A stretch of DNA of 64,000 bases from JABDII01 sp963815325. Lineage in GTDB: Bacteria > Gemmatimonadota > Gemmatimonadetes > Gemmatimonadales > GWC2-71-9. Position 1 is the first letter of the stretch, and each line of letters begins with the position of its first letter. Both the position numbers and the translations under genes were made by a program. A model generated the notes under the pieces. The model was given only the letters and a program-made list of their open reading frames with translations, was not told where the DNA came from and did no database searches. Of the stretch, positions 50,572 through 59,865 are shown piece after piece. The stretch covers positions 248,001 to 312,000 of the forward strand of contig CAWFGG010000002.1 in NCBI GenBank assembly GCA_963815325.1, read 5' to 3'.

Positions 50572-50788
50572 GCAGCGTTCCGTCGGCGTTCTCCAGCACC
50601 TTGGCAACCGTCGCCTCCGCCTGAGTCAAGCGCTCGCGCGCGGAGCGGAGCAGGCCCACACCCTCTTCGAACAGCGCAAGCGCCTGGTCGAGGTCGATTT
50701 CCTCGGCTTCCATCTGGCGGACGATTTCCTCCAACCGCCGCAAATCCGACACGAGCGACTCGGGTGCGGCGTGTTGTTTCCGCTTCAC
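50549..50788 (-). CDS. xseB: Exodeoxyribonuclease VII small subunit
   Basis: 79 residues of a helical hairpin, normal for XseB. Signature: LRRLEEIVRQMEAEEIDLDQALALFEEGV in part, and LRSARERLTQAEATVAKV. It binds XseA and promotes assembly of the nuclease. The ATG at 50788 overlaps the xseA stop by 4 bases. The downstream ispA start lies inside its end. Confidence 0.95.
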   Translation of the reverse strand: MKRKQHAAPESLVSDLRRLEEIVRQMEAEEIDLDQALALFEEGVGLLRSARERLTQAEATVAKVLENADGTLRVVELDE

Positions 50789-51957
50789 GAGTCCTCTACC
50801 CGGGCCGGCACCTGGCCGTCCACGACCCGGAGCGTGAATCGATCGCCCGGGCGGAATTGTTTGCGTTGTTTGAGGACTGCGCCGTCGGCGGCGAGTGCCA
50901 TGCTGTAGCCACGGCCGAGCACACGCAGCGGGCTCAGGGCCTCCAACTCAGCGCCGAGCCGGTCGGCGTGCCGCCGCCACGCGGTGACCAGCTGTTCCAT
51001 GGCGCTGCTCAGGCGATCTGAGGTGCGGGCCAGCCGCTCGTGACCGAGCCGGGTTCGTTGACTCAGGCCGGAGGCCAAGCGGCCGGCGACCATGCCCACG
51101 TGGCGCAGCACATCGTCTCGATGAGGCACAGCGAGCTCGGCCGCGGCCGACGGTGTCGCGGCGCGCTGGTCGGCCACGAGGTCGGTGAGGCAGACATCGA
51201 CTTCATGCCCCACGGCGGAAATGGTGGGAACCCGAACGGCCGCAAGGGCGCGACACACGCGCTCCGAATCGAACGCCGCCAGATCCTCGCGTGAGCCACC
51301 GCCACGGCCAAGGATGCACAGCTCGATATCGGGAAGCTGGTTGACCATGCCGAGGGCGCGGCACAGCTCATGCTCGGCCTCTGTTCCCTGCACCGCTCCG
51401 CCGCATACGAAGAGCCGTGCCGGTGGCCAGCGCAAGCGAACGACGCTAATGATGTCGCGGAGTGCGGCACCCTCGAGGCTCGTGACCACCGCGATGCGGG
51501 TGGGCATTGCCGGCAGCGGACGCTTGCGTTCGAGATCGAACAGCCCGTCCCGCGCCAGCGCCTCCTTGGCGCGCTCGAGTGCCAGCTGCTGCTTGCCGAC
51601 GGCATCCGTCGCCAAGAGCTCACTCGCGGCGAATCGAAACTCCCCGCGCTCCTCCCACACGCTCGGCGTCCCGAAGAGGTATACCTGCGCGCCCTCGAGC
51701 GGGGGTGTGCGGACCCGCCGCGTGTGCGTCCGCCACATTACGCACCGCACCTGGCTCTCTGCATCCCGGAGGGTGAAGTACCAATGCCCGCTCTGGTAGG
51801 CCTTGAGTCCGGTGATCTCCCCGCGGATCCAGAGCGCGCCGAACTCCCCTTCCACAATTCGCTTCGCGGCGCGCGTCAGCTTGGTCACCGTCCAGGCGGC
51901 GTCGGCGGACGTGGAGTCGAACAGCGACGGCGCGAGCGAGGGGGGAAGGCGGGCCAC
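50785..51957 (-). CDS. xseA: Exodeoxyribonuclease VII large subunit
   Basis: 390 residues. An N-terminal OB-fold (LWIRGEITGLKAYQSGHWYFTLRD, about 42-65) precedes the catalytic domain with VTSLEGAALRDIISV, RGGGSREDLAAFDSERVCRAL and ISAVGHEVDVCLTDLVAD. A shorter helical C-terminus follows. It degrades single-stranded DNA processively. Slightly shorter than E. coli (456). Start is GTG, 6 bases after the folD stop. Confidence 0.94.
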   Translation of the reverse strand: MARLPPSLAPSLFDSTSADAAWTVTKLTRAAKRIVEGEFGALWIRGEITGLKAYQSGHWYFTLRDAESQVRCVMWRTHTRRVRTPPLEGAQVYLFGTPSVWEERGEFRFAASELLATDAVGKQQLALERAKEALARDGLFDLERKRPLPAMPTRIAVVTSLEGAALRDIISVVRLRWPPARLFVCGGAVQGTEAEHELCRALGMVNQLPDIELCILGRGGGSREDLAAFDSERVCRALAAVRVPTISAVGHEVDVCLTDLVADQRAATPSAAAELAVPHRDDVLRHVGMVAGRLASGLSQRTRLGHERLARTSDRLSSAMEQLVTAWRRHADRLGAELEALSPLRVLGRGYSMALAADGAVLKQRKQFRPGDRFTLRVVDGQVPARVEDS

Positions 51958-51963
51958 GGCCGT

Positions 51964-52854
51964 CTACGACGCCGGGTGGTGGGCGAGTGCGGCCTGCAGG
52001 GTGTTCTTGAGCAGCATGGCGATCGTCATCGGCCCGACTCCACCGGGCACCGGCGTGATGGCCGAGGCCACCTTGGAGACCTCGTCGAACGCGACATCGC
52101 CGACGAGGCGATACCCCTTCTTGGTCGAGGGATCGTCGACGCGATTGACGCCGACGTCGATCACGGCGGCTCCCCGGCGGACCATGTCCGCCGTCGCGTA
52201 CTCAGGCGATCCAATCGCGACGACGAGTATGTCCGCGGTGCGTGTAATGGACGCGATGTCCCGGGTGCGGGAGTGGCACACCGTGACCGTGGCGTTGGCG
52301 CCGGGTCCCTTTTGGATCAAGAGGTTGGCCAGCGGCCGGCCGACGATCAGCGACCGGCCTACGATGACGCAGTGGGCGCCGGCCGTCTCAATGCCGGAGC
52401 GACGCAGCATTTCCTGGATGCCGTACGGCGTCGCCGGCCGAAACCCCGTCGGGTCTCCGATCACCACCTTTCCCACATTGACTGGATGAAACCCGTCCAC
52501 GTCTTTCGCCGGGTCGATGCGCTGGATCACCGCATCGCTGTTCATGTGCCCGGGCAGCGGCAACTGCACCAGGATACCATGGGTTTCCGGATCGGCGTTG
52601 AGCCGGTCGATGGTCGCGAGCAAATCCGCCTCCGGGGTTTCAGCCGGAAGGCGGATCGTCGTCGAGCGCATGCCGGCCTCTTCGCAGCGCCGGCCTTTCA
52701 TCTTGACGTAGACCTGGCTCGCCGGATCTTCGCCGACCAGCACTACCGTGAGCCCGGGTACGACGCCCCCGGCGGCGAGCCGTTCCACCTCCGCCGCAAC
52801 CTCGGTCCGGATGTCTTGGCCAATGGCGTTGCCGTCAATGAGTCTAGCAGTCAT
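51964..52854 (-). CDS. folD: Bifunctional methylenetetrahydrofolate dehydrogenase/cyclohydrolase
   Basis: A 296-residue FolD, converting 5,10-methylene-THF to 10-formyl-THF with NADP. N-domain VKMKGRRCEEAGMRS (substrate-binding), HGILVQLPLPGHM, then the NADP Rossmann part VIVGRSLIVGRPLANLLI and the C-terminal DVAFDEVSKVASAITPVPGGVGPMT in part. Length is normal. It overlaps the rny stop by 4 bases. Confidence 0.97.
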   Translation of the reverse strand: MTARLIDGNAIGQDIRTEVAAEVERLAAGGVVPGLTVVLVGEDPASQVYVKMKGRRCEEAGMRSTTIRLPAETPEADLLATIDRLNADPETHGILVQLPLPGHMNSDAVIQRIDPAKDVDGFHPVNVGKVVIGDPTGFRPATPYGIQEMLRRSGIETAGAHCVIVGRSLIVGRPLANLLIQKGPGANATVTVCHSRTRDIASITRTADILVVAIGSPEYATADMVRRGAAVIDVGVNRVDDPSTKKGYRLVGDVAFDEVSKVASAITPVPGGVGPMTIAMLLKNTLQAALAHHPAS

Positions 52855-54431
52855 CGCGCAAAATCCACGGCTCGGGTTTCTCGAATAACGACTACTCGGA
52901 TCTGTCCAGGGTATTGGAGTTCATTTTCCACCTTTCGTGCGATCGCGTCCGACAGCTCAGCCGCACGCGTGTCATCGATTTTTTCCGGGTGCACCACCAC
53001 CCGAATTTCCCGGCCCGCCTGGATAGCGTTGCATTTCTCCACGCCATCGAAGCCGGTGGCGATCTCCTCCAGTCGGGTCAGCCGCTTGACGTACGTCTCG
53101 AAAGCCTCCCGGCGCGCTCCGGGCCGGGAACCGCTGATGGCGTCGGCGGCTTGCACCAGGACCGATTCGGTCGATTCATGTGGGACGTCGTCGTGATGCG
53201 CCTGGATGCAATTGATGACCGCATCGCTCTCACCGTATTTTCGGGCGACCTCGACACCGAGCTCCACGTGGGTGCCTTCGTTGTCGTGGGTAAGCACCTT
53301 CCCGATGTCATGCAGGAGCGCGCCCCGTTTGGCCAATAGGACATCGCAGTGCAATTCCGCCCCCATCATGCCGGCAAGCCAGGCCACCTCCTTCGAATGT
53401 TCCAGAATGTTCTGGCCGTACGAGGTCCGATAACGCATTCGGCCGATCAGCTTGATGAGCTCCGGGTGGAGACCATGGATCCCGGTTTCATAGGCTGCCT
53501 GCTCACCCAACTCGACGAACTCTGTATCGAGTTCCCCCTTGACGCGGGCCACGATCTCCTCGATACGACCCGGGTGAATCCGTCCATCGGCAATCAACGC
53601 CTCGAGGCTCCGGCGGGCGATCTCGCGCCGGACAGGATTGAAACACGAGATGACCACAGTGTCCGGCGTATCGTCGATGATGACGTCGACGCCCGCCGTG
53701 GTCTCGAAGGCGCGGATATTCCGCCCTTCCCGCCCGATGATGCGCCCTTTCATTTCGTCGTTGGGCAGCGTCACCGCCGACACGGTGGATTCGGCGGTGT
53801 ATTCGGCCGCGATGCGCTGAATCGACATGGCGACGATGCGCTTCGCGTCACGCTCCGCCGACCGGCGGGCCTGCTCTTTGATGTCCCGCACCAGGGCGGC
53901 CGCTTGGCTGCGCGCCTCATCCTCGACCTGCCGCATGAGCTCGCGTCGGGCGTCTTCCGCGCTGAGCCCGGCGACCTCCTCCACCTTCCGCCGGTGTTCG
54001 AGCACCAGGTGCTCGATTTCCGCCTCACGACCTTCGAGCTGCCGTAGGCGCTTGTCGACCGATTTCTCTCGCGCGACGAGGCCCCCTTCGCGAGCCTCGA
54101 TGGACTGCACTCGCTGCGCAATGTCGCGACTTTGGTCTTCCGCCCGCCGGGTGGCCTCCCGCAGTTCCTTCCGAATGGCCTCGGTTTCCTGCTCCAATTC
54201 CTGGCGGAGCTGCATCACCTCCACCTTGCCGCTCAGGACGGCCTGGGATCGGGCGGTCTCGGCACTCTTCTCGGCATCGGTTACCAGCCGCTGCGCTTCG
54301 ATCGTGGCCGAGTGCACCAGGCCGCTGGCCCGACGGCGTTGGTGACGGGTATAGAAGAAGAGGCTTATCGCAAAGATCGCGAATCCTGCGAGCACGCCCC
54401 CGAGCAGGGACAGCAGGAACGACTGAGGCAT
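52851..54431 (-). CDS. rny: Ribonuclease Y
   Basis: 526 residues. An N-terminal membrane anchor (FLLSLLGGVLAGFAIFAISL, about 3-22), then a long coiled-coil (about 25-200) rich in E, R and A. A KH domain follows (GRIIGREGRNIRAFETT), then an HD domain with HSKEVAWLAGMMGAEL and LLHDIGKVLTHDNEGTH holding the catalytic His-Asp. It is the initiating endoribonuclease in many bacteria that lack or supplement RNase E. A GTG at 54449 is an alternative start. Its C-terminal end overlaps folD. Confidence 0.96.
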   Translation of the reverse strand: MPQSFLLSLLGGVLAGFAIFAISLFFYTRHQRRRASGLVHSATIEAQRLVTDAEKSAETARSQAVLSGKVEVMQLRQELEQETEAIRKELREATRRAEDQSRDIAQRVQSIEAREGGLVAREKSVDKRLRQLEGREAEIEHLVLEHRRKVEEVAGLSAEDARRELMRQVEDEARSQAAALVRDIKEQARRSAERDAKRIVAMSIQRIAAEYTAESTVSAVTLPNDEMKGRIIGREGRNIRAFETTAGVDVIIDDTPDTVVISCFNPVRREIARRSLEALIADGRIHPGRIEEIVARVKGELDTEFVELGEQAAYETGIHGLHPELIKLIGRMRYRTSYGQNILEHSKEVAWLAGMMGAELHCDVLLAKRGALLHDIGKVLTHDNEGTHVELGVEVARKYGESDAVINCIQAHHDDVPHESTESVLVQAADAISGSRPGARREAFETYVKRLTRLEEIATGFDGVEKCNAIQAGREIRVVVHPEKIDDTRAAELSDAIARKVENELQYPGQIRVVVIRETRAVDFAR

Positions 54432-54502
54432 GATATCTATCTCCAACACGGCCGCGAGGCCGCGGGTTTTGGTCCGGGTTCAGGCGGTCGGTGTGCCGAC
54501 CG

Positions 54503-54796
54503 TCAGGCCCGCTTTGCCGGCGGGATCAGCCGGCCGATTTCGTCCGCGAGCACGGTCAACCTCGCGGCGATTTCCCGGTCGCCGCGCTGGGCGCGAAACA
54601 GTTCGTCGGTAATCGACAACGCAGCCAAGATGGCCGCCTTGTGGGACTCGACCAAGGGAGCGCTCGTGCGGACCCGGGCAAGCGCCGCGTCAACGTACAA
54701 CGCGACCTCCTTGGTGTACGCCGGCGGTAACTCCGAGCGAACCGTGTAGGTCTCGCCGCCGATCGTGACCTGCACCGCGTGTTTGGTTTCCGTCAC
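54503..54796 (-). CDS. zapA: Cell division protein ZapA
   Basis: 97 residues. The N-terminal domain reads HAVQVTIGGETYTVRSELPP, and the helix is VALYVDAALARVR, then HKAAILAALSITDELFRAQRGD, as in ZapA, an FtsZ-crosslinking protein. Start is the GTG at 54796 that overlaps the stop of the coiled-coil gene (GTGA). The frame extends upstream but within that gene. ZapA between pheT and rny or mutS2 is a common bacterial neighbourhood. Confidence 0.88.
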   Translation of the reverse strand: MTETKHAVQVTIGGETYTVRSELPPAYTKEVALYVDAALARVRTSAPLVESHKAAILAALSITDELFRAQRGDREIAARLTVLADEIGRLIPPAKRA

Positions 54797-55110
54797 GCTC
54801 GACCGTCCTCCGTCGCACGCTCGAGGAATGCCAGTCGGCCAGATATGCCCTGGAGCTTCGCTTTCGCCGCTTCGATCCGGTGGCGCAGCGCTTGGTTCTC
54901 GACTTCGAGATTCACCACTCGCTGGTGCGCTTCGAGCACTTCGGGACCCGAGGCCCCCTTGCTCTTTCCTTTCGCCGCCTTGAGATCGGCCTCTGCCTTC
55001 AGGGCGCGATGCCGCCACTGCGACACCTCGTCCGCCAGCCGCTCCACCAGCGCCTCCACTTTGGCCAGGACGACGGCGTCCGGCCGTTCGTACGTATCCA
55101 ACTCACCCAT
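54793..55110 (-). CDS. Coiled-coil protein, possibly ZapB-like
   Basis: 105 residues, mostly one amphipathic helix: LAKVEALVERLADEVSQWRHR, then LKAEADLKAAKGK, and HQRVVNLEVENQALRHRIEAA with heptad spacing. There is no membrane segment. It lies directly before zapA (4-base overlap) and after pheT (8-base overlap). By position and shape it may be a ZapB-type division protein, but no family motif proves it. Confidence 0.75.
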   Translation of the reverse strand: MGELDTYERPDAVVLAKVEALVERLADEVSQWRHRALKAEADLKAAKGKSKGASGPEVLEAHQRVVNLEVENQALRHRIEAAKAKLQGISGRLAFLERATEDGRA

Positions 55111-57478
55111 GGTCTTCTCCCCGCCGGACGATCCCCAAGCTGTCCTTCACCGCCAAGCGGATCCGCTCGACTGCTTGGTCCACCTCGGCATCGCGCAGAG
55201 TCCGCTCCGGCGAGCGGAACGACAAGTGAAACGCGACGCCACGCGCACCTTCCGGCAGGTCAGGGCCCCGATATTCGCTCAATACCTCGACCGATTCGAG
55301 CAGCGGGGCGCCTGCCCCCTCGATCGCTTCCTCAACGCGGCCCACGAGAATGCCCGATGGCACCACGAGCGACAGATCTCGCGTGGCGGCTGGTGTCGCC
55401 GGCAAGGGCGAGAATCGATGATCCTGCCGCGGCGTCTGATCGACCTGGATCTCGAATCCGAACACCGGAGCTGCCCAGGGTGGCGCATCGCCAAACAACC
55501 GCTCTCCCCGGCCAACCACCTGGCCCTCCGCCGTGCGCGCAATCCATGCTGCCCCATCAACTTGTACGGTCGACGAGGGATACGCTAGGGCCACGGCGCG
55601 CGCGAAGAGACCCTTGAGATCCCAGAGGTCCGCCTCGGGCGTCTCGCTCGACCAATGTCGCGGCTCGCGTGCGCCCGTAACCACACCGGCCACGTGCAGC
55701 GCCTCCATCGGGGGCGTTCCACGAGCGGCCATGGCGAAGACATTCCCGATCTCGAACAGCCGCACGTCGCGGGTGCCGGCCGCCCAGTTGCGCTCGACCT
55801 GCTGCAACAGGCCGGGTAAGAGGCGGTGGCGCAGATACCCTTCTTCTTGAGACAGGGGATTCATTACCGCGACGCTGTTCTCCACCCCCCGACCCATAGG
55901 CAGCGACACGACCTCGAACAGGCCCAGCGCCGTGAGGTGGTCGCGGAGCCGACCGGCTACGATCTCCGCCGACGCATCGGGAACGGTCCCTACGCGGAAC
56001 GGGCGCAGGTCGCCGGGGAACGAATCGTACCCATGAAGCCGGGCAATTTCTTCGACCAGGTCGATTTCACTGGTCAGATCCGGCCGCCAGCCGGGAACGT
56101 CCACTGCCAAACGGCCATCCTCGGGCTTTGCCACGACGGTGGCGCCGATGGCCACCAGATGCTCTTCTATTTCATGCCAGGGAATCTCGACGCCGAGAAC
56201 CTGCGCCACGCGGGCCGGACGCAGGAAGATGCGCGGCGGGTTGGTAGGCCTGGGCCAGAGGTCGACCGGCGCCTCGTCCAGGCGCCCGCCGGCCGTCGCG
56301 AGGATGATCTCCAAACACCGGCGCAAGGCGTCGGGCGCCGCCCACAGGTCGACGCCGCGCTCGAACCGGTAGCTGGCCTCGCTACTCATATCCAGCACCT
56401 TCCGGGCCTGCCGCACCCGGACGGGCGTGAACCACGCGCATTCCAGGAAGATGTCGGTGGTTGTGTCCGACACTTCGCTCTCTCCACCCCCCATGACGCC
56501 GGCGACGCCGATGGCCCCGCCGCCGTCGGCGATGGCCGTCATCTCGGGGCCGAGCCGTCGCTCCTTCCCGTCGAGCGTCACCAACCTCTCGCCGGGCAGG
56601 CCCGGCCGTGCGGCCACCCTGGGGCCTCGAAGTCGCGCGAGGTCATAGGGGTGCATGGGCTGACCCAACTCCACCATGACATAATTGGTGGCGTCGACGA
56701 CATTGTTGACCGGCCGCATTCCAATGGCGTGGATCCGCCGCTGGAGCCAGTCGGGCGACGGCGCGATCGCGACACCGCGGATGACCGCGCCAAGGAACCG
56801 GGCACACCCCGCCGGATCCTCGATAGCGACTTGCACACCGTCGACGGTGGCAGCCGCTCCTTCACGTCGCGCGGTATAGGACGGCGGTCCGCTCGAGCCA
56901 GGTATGGCCGGCAACCGAAGCTGGGTCCGATAGGAGGCGGCGAGTTCGCGAGCAACGCCCTTGTGACCCAATAGATCCGGGCGATTGGGATTGACCTCGA
57001 TTTCGATGCGGTCGTCGCGCACGCCAAGGACGTCGAGCAACGGTGTGCCTGGCGGCTTTGGCGTGTCGAGCTCCATGATGCCTTCGTGGTCGTCGCCGAG
57101 CCCCAGCTCGCGGGCGGAGCACAGCATGCCATGTGAGACTTCGCCCCGGATCTTCCGTTTGGCGATGGCGAGCCCGCCAGGGAGCACGGCGCCGACTCGG
57201 GCGAACGGATACTTGGCCCCGGCCCGCACGTTGGGCGCGCCGCAGACGACGGCGACGCGTTCGGATCCACCGTCGTTCACGACGCAGAGCCGCAATCGAT
57301 CGGCATCGGGATGCGGGTCGACGGCCTCGACCTGACCGACGACGAGCTCGGACAATTCGGCGAACAAGGGCTCCACCCCTTCCACCGCCGCTCCCAGCAT
57401 CGTCAGTCGTTCGCTGAGATCGTCGAGCGCCAGCGGGCGCCGGAGGAACTCTTCGAGCCATCTCCGAGAGACGAGCAT
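55103..57478 (-). CDS. pheT: Phenylalanine-tRNA ligase beta subunit
   Basis: 791 residues. Domain order is standard: N-terminal B1 region (MLVSRRWLEEFLRRPL) with the tRNA-binding EMAP-like domain at about 40-150 (VVNDGGSERVAVVCGAPNV), the B3/B4 editing core, B5, and the C-terminal anticodon-binding domain (FHLSFRSPERTLRDAEVD). It edits mischarged Tyr-tRNA and binds tRNA-Phe. Length matches family. It is 3 bases from the pheS stop. Confidence 0.96.
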   Translation of the reverse strand: MLVSRRWLEEFLRRPLALDDLSERLTMLGAAVEGVEPLFAELSELVVGQVEAVDPHPDADRLRLCVVNDGGSERVAVVCGAPNVRAGAKYPFARVGAVLPGGLAIAKRKIRGEVSHGMLCSARELGLGDDHEGIMELDTPKPPGTPLLDVLGVRDDRIEIEVNPNRPDLLGHKGVARELAASYRTQLRLPAIPGSSGPPSYTARREGAAATVDGVQVAIEDPAGCARFLGAVIRGVAIAPSPDWLQRRIHAIGMRPVNNVVDATNYVMVELGQPMHPYDLARLRGPRVAARPGLPGERLVTLDGKERRLGPEMTAIADGGGAIGVAGVMGGGESEVSDTTTDIFLECAWFTPVRVRQARKVLDMSSEASYRFERGVDLWAAPDALRRCLEIILATAGGRLDEAPVDLWPRPTNPPRIFLRPARVAQVLGVEIPWHEIEEHLVAIGATVVAKPEDGRLAVDVPGWRPDLTSEIDLVEEIARLHGYDSFPGDLRPFRVGTVPDASAEIVAGRLRDHLTALGLFEVVSLPMGRGVENSVAVMNPLSQEEGYLRHRLLPGLLQQVERNWAAGTRDVRLFEIGNVFAMAARGTPPMEALHVAGVVTGAREPRHWSSETPEADLWDLKGLFARAVALAYPSSTVQVDGAAWIARTAEGQVVGRGERLFGDAPPWAAPVFGFEIQVDQTPRQDHRFSPLPATPAATRDLSLVVPSGILVGRVEEAIEGAGAPLLESVEVLSEYRGPDLPEGARGVAFHLSFRSPERTLRDAEVDQAVERIRLAVKDSLGIVRRGEDHG

Positions 57479-57481
57479 GAC

Positions 57482-58540
57482 TCAGACCCCGAACTGGGTG
57501 AGGAAGCGCATATCGCCGTCGAACAGCAGGCGGATGTCCGGAATGCCGTAGCGCAGCATGGCGATGCGATGCGGTCCCATGCCGAACGCGTAGCCGGTGT
57601 AGCGCTCCGAATCGACGTTACAGTTCTCGAGCACGGTGGGGTGCACCATGCCGCATCCCAGAATCTCCATCCACCCGCTGCCCTTGCAGGCCGGGCAACC
57701 GGTAGCCCCGCACAACAGGCACCCGATGTCCATTTCCGCCGACGGCTCGGTGAACGGGAAGAACGACGGCCGGAACCGGACGCGGGTCGTGGGTGAGAAG
57801 AACTCGTGCGCAAAGTGGAGCAAGGTGGCCTTGAGATCCACGAAGCTCGTGCCTTCGTCCACCGCCAAGCCTTCGATTTGTGAGAAGGCAGGCGCATGGG
57901 AGGCGTCGAAGGTGTCCTTGCGGTAGACCATGCCGGGCATGATGGATCGGATGGGCGGCGGATACGCGAGCATCGTCCGGATCTGCACGGGCGACGTGTG
58001 GGTCCGCAACAGCACGCGCCCGCCCGGCTCGTCGGGCGGCGGGTCGCCGACGTCCAGATACAGGGTATCGTGCATGTCCATGGCCGGGTGGTCGGGCGGA
58101 AAGTTGAGGGCACCGAAATTGTACCACTCGGTCTCCGCCTCCGGGCCGATGGCTCGGGTGAATCCGAGGGCGCGGAAGATTTCGGTGATCTCATCCACGA
58201 CGCGCGTCACGGGATGTTTGACCCCAACCCAGCTCCGGCGGCCCGGCATCGTCCCATCGGCGAACTCGGCCGTGCGCCGCTCTGCGGCCTCGAGCTGCTC
58301 GCGGCGGGCCCGGATGGCCTGCTCGACTTCCGACTTGATTCGGTTGACCGCGGCGCCAAACCGCTTCCGCTCCTCGAGCGGCAGCGATCCGAGCGACCGA
58401 AGCGCCGTCGTCAGCACACCCTGCTTGCGACCCAAGAGCGCCACCTGCTCCTCGTCGAGCGCGGCGGCGTCCAGGGTGGGGATGCGCTCGAGGCGTGGCA
58501 GCGTGGCGTCGAGGACCGCATATCCCGTTGCTTTGGTCAT
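57482..58540 (-). CDS. pheS: Phenylalanine-tRNA ligase alpha subunit
   Basis: 352 residues, the catalytic class II aminoacyl-tRNA synthetase subunit. The N-terminal coiled-coil (LPLEERKRFGAAVNRIKSEVEQA) is followed by the core with GFTRAIGPEAETEWYNFGALN, LRTHTSPVQIRTM and FGMGPHRIAMLRYGIPDIR. A short Cys pair insertion (CLLCGATGCPACKGSGW) is common in bacterial PheS. ATG at 58540 chosen; the frame is open 21 codons upstream. No Shine-Dalgarno is seen. Confidence 0.96.
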   Translation of the reverse strand: MTKATGYAVLDATLPRLERIPTLDAAALDEEQVALLGRKQGVLTTALRSLGSLPLEERKRFGAAVNRIKSEVEQAIRARREQLEAAERRTAEFADGTMPGRRSWVGVKHPVTRVVDEITEIFRALGFTRAIGPEAETEWYNFGALNFPPDHPAMDMHDTLYLDVGDPPPDEPGGRVLLRTHTSPVQIRTMLAYPPPIRSIMPGMVYRKDTFDASHAPAFSQIEGLAVDEGTSFVDLKATLLHFAHEFFSPTTRVRFRPSFFPFTEPSAEMDIGCLLCGATGCPACKGSGWMEILGCGMVHPTVLENCNVDSERYTGYAFGMGPHRIAMLRYGIPDIRLLFDGDMRFLTQFGV

Positions 58541-58570
58541 GGCATCATGATGGGCCAAGGTGGATACGCG

Positions 58571-58604
58571 CGTGGGGCCGTCCGCCATCGCGAGCGACCC
58601 CACG
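58571..58604 (-). other. Inverted repeat in the rplT-pheS spacer
   Basis: CGTGGGG and CCCCACG, 7-bp arms around 20 bases, in the 120 bases between the rplT stop and pheS. No U-tract follows it and no T-box motif is present. It could be a processing or regulatory hairpin. Confidence 0.35.
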
Positions 58605-58660
58605 CAACCTGATCTCCTGCTGGGCGGAGCAGGCCGCCGAATGGAACGGGCCCCGCGTCG

Positions 58661-59035
58661 TTACGACCCGCCTGTCGCGGCGGCGTCGGCGCTCTTGGCC
58701 ACCGCCGCAAGCTCGGCGAATGCCGCCGCATCACGCACGGCGAGGTCGGCGAGGATCTTTCGATTGATTTCCACACCGGAGCGCTTGAGTCCGTTCATGA
58801 GCCGGTTGTAGCTCAGCCCGTGCAGCCGCGCCGCGGCGTTGATCCGGGTGATCCAGAGCCGCCGAAAGTCGGATTTCTTCTTGCGGCGGTCGCGGTAGGC
58901 ATAGGCCAGGCCGCGTTCCACCGTCTCCTTCGCGGACTTGTAGAGCTTGCTTCGGCCACCGCGGGCGCCCTTGGCGCCCTGCATGATCTTGCGCTTCCTG
59001 GCGTGGTGGGCGACGCCGTTCTTGACTCGAGGCAT
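58661..59035 (-). CDS. rplT: 50S ribosomal protein L20
   Basis: 124 residues. MPRVKNGVAHHARKRKIMQGAKG, then KLYKSAKETVERGLAYAYRDRRKKKSDFRRLW and INAAARLHGLSYNRLMNGLKRSG are classical L20. L20 is essential in 50S assembly and in many bacteria represses its own operon through the infC leader. The tail (AAATGGS) is slightly longer than typical. It is 9 bases from rpmI. Confidence 0.97.
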   Translation of the reverse strand: MPRVKNGVAHHARKRKIMQGAKGARGGRSKLYKSAKETVERGLAYAYRDRRKKKSDFRRLWITRINAAARLHGLSYNRLMNGLKRSGVEINRKILADLAVRDAAAFAELAAVAKSADAAATGGS

Positions 59036-59044
59036 ACGACCTCC

Positions 59045-59239
59045 TTACGCCTGGAGAAGCCGGCTGACACGCGGGAAATCGGCGGAGCTGACCAGGTCTC
59101 CCTTTTTCAGCCGATTCTTCCGCTTGCGCGACTTCTTCGTCAGGATATGCGAGTGGTTAGCGTGAAAGCGACGGAGCTTCCCCGTCCCGGTGGCGCGAAA
59201 TCGCTTCGCGGCTGCACGCTTGGTTTTCATTTTTGGCAT
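59045..59239 (-). CDS. rpmI: 50S ribosomal protein L35
   Basis: 64 residues: MPKMKTKRAAAKRFRATGTGK, then RRFHANHSHILTKKSRKRKNRLKKGDLVS, the L35 hallmark. Start ATG at 59239 has GGGAGG five bases upstream; a longer reading to 59281 has no L35-like sequence. It is the middle gene of infC-rpmI-rplT. Confidence 0.96.
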   Translation of the reverse strand: MPKMKTKRAAAKRFRATGTGKLRRFHANHSHILTKKSRKRKNRLKKGDLVSSADFPRVSRLLQA

Positions 59240-59306
59240 ATATCCTCCCACCTGTCCCCGCCTAGCGACCGAGATCGCCACGGGTGGTGCTGCTCCCTGT
59301 GTAGGT

Positions 59307-59825
59307 CTACTTCGGGCCGATGACCATCGTCATGTTGCGCCCCTCGAGCTTCGGGTACGCCTCGATCTTTCCAACGTCCGCCAGCACCTCCGCCACCCGG
59401 TCCAGCACCGCCCGCCCAATTTCAACATGCGCCAATTGCCGGCCCCGGAACATCATGGTCACCTTCACCTTGTTGCCTTCTATCAGGAACTCCCTGGCAT
59501 GGCGCGTCTTGAAGTCGAAGTCGTGGTCATCGATCCCAGGTCGGAATTTCACTTCCTTGAGATGGATGATATGCTGCTTCTTCTTGGCTGCTTTGGCCGC
59601 CTTGGCCTCTTCGAATTTGTACTTCCCGTAATCCATGATCTTGACGACGGGAGGACGCGCGGTGGGGGCTACCTCCACCAAATCGAGCCCACGCGCGTCG
59701 GCCGCGGCCAGTGCCTCTTCGATGGGGAGTACCCCCAGTTGTTCGCCCGCTGCTGTGATGACGCGCACGGGGCTGATACGGATTTGGCGATTGACGCGGG
59801 CTCGTTTCTCTTTGTCAGCAGCCAG
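59307..59825 (-). CDS. infC: Translation initiation factor IF-3, predicted CUG start
   Basis: 172 residues. The N-terminal NRQIRISPVRVI, ALAAADARGLDLVEVAP, VVKIMDYGKYKFEEAK, FRPGIDDHDFDFKTRHA and the C-domain MMFRGRQLAHVEIG complete an IF-3. IF-3 selects the start codon and splits the ribosome. In the frame there is no ATG or GTG that fits; a CTG at 59825 lies nine bases after GGAGG and gives the usual N-terminus AADKEKRARVN. Non-canonical infC starts are used in E. coli (AUU) for autoregulation, so a CUG is plausible here but not proven. Confidence 0.9.
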   Translation of the reverse strand: MAADKEKRARVNRQIRISPVRVITAAGEQLGVLPIEEALAAADARGLDLVEVAPTARPPVVKIMDYGKYKFEEAKAAKAAKKKQHIIHLKEVKFRPGIDDHDFDFKTRHAREFLIEGNKVKVTMMFRGRQLAHVEIGRAVLDRVAEVLADVGKIEAYPKLEGRNMTMVIGPK

Positions 59826-59865
59826 GGTGGTGAACCTCCATGTCGAAGTCGACAAAAAAGGACAT
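59815..59865 (-). CDS. 16-codon leader ORF overlapping infC start
   Basis: ATG at 59865, preceded six bases earlier by GGGAGG, opens MSFFVDFDMEVHHPGC and ends in a TGA at 59815 that lies inside infC. The GGGAGG and the ATG are within the attenuator hairpin stem and loop. This could be a leader peptide controlling access to the attenuator or translation of infC, or a chance frame. Confidence 0.4.
   Translation of the reverse strand: MSFFVDFDMEVHHPGC

Noticed and set aside
58541..58660. A T-box riboswitch before pheS-pheT
   Set aside because: The conserved T-box sequence and a terminator are both absent; only a plain hairpin is seen.
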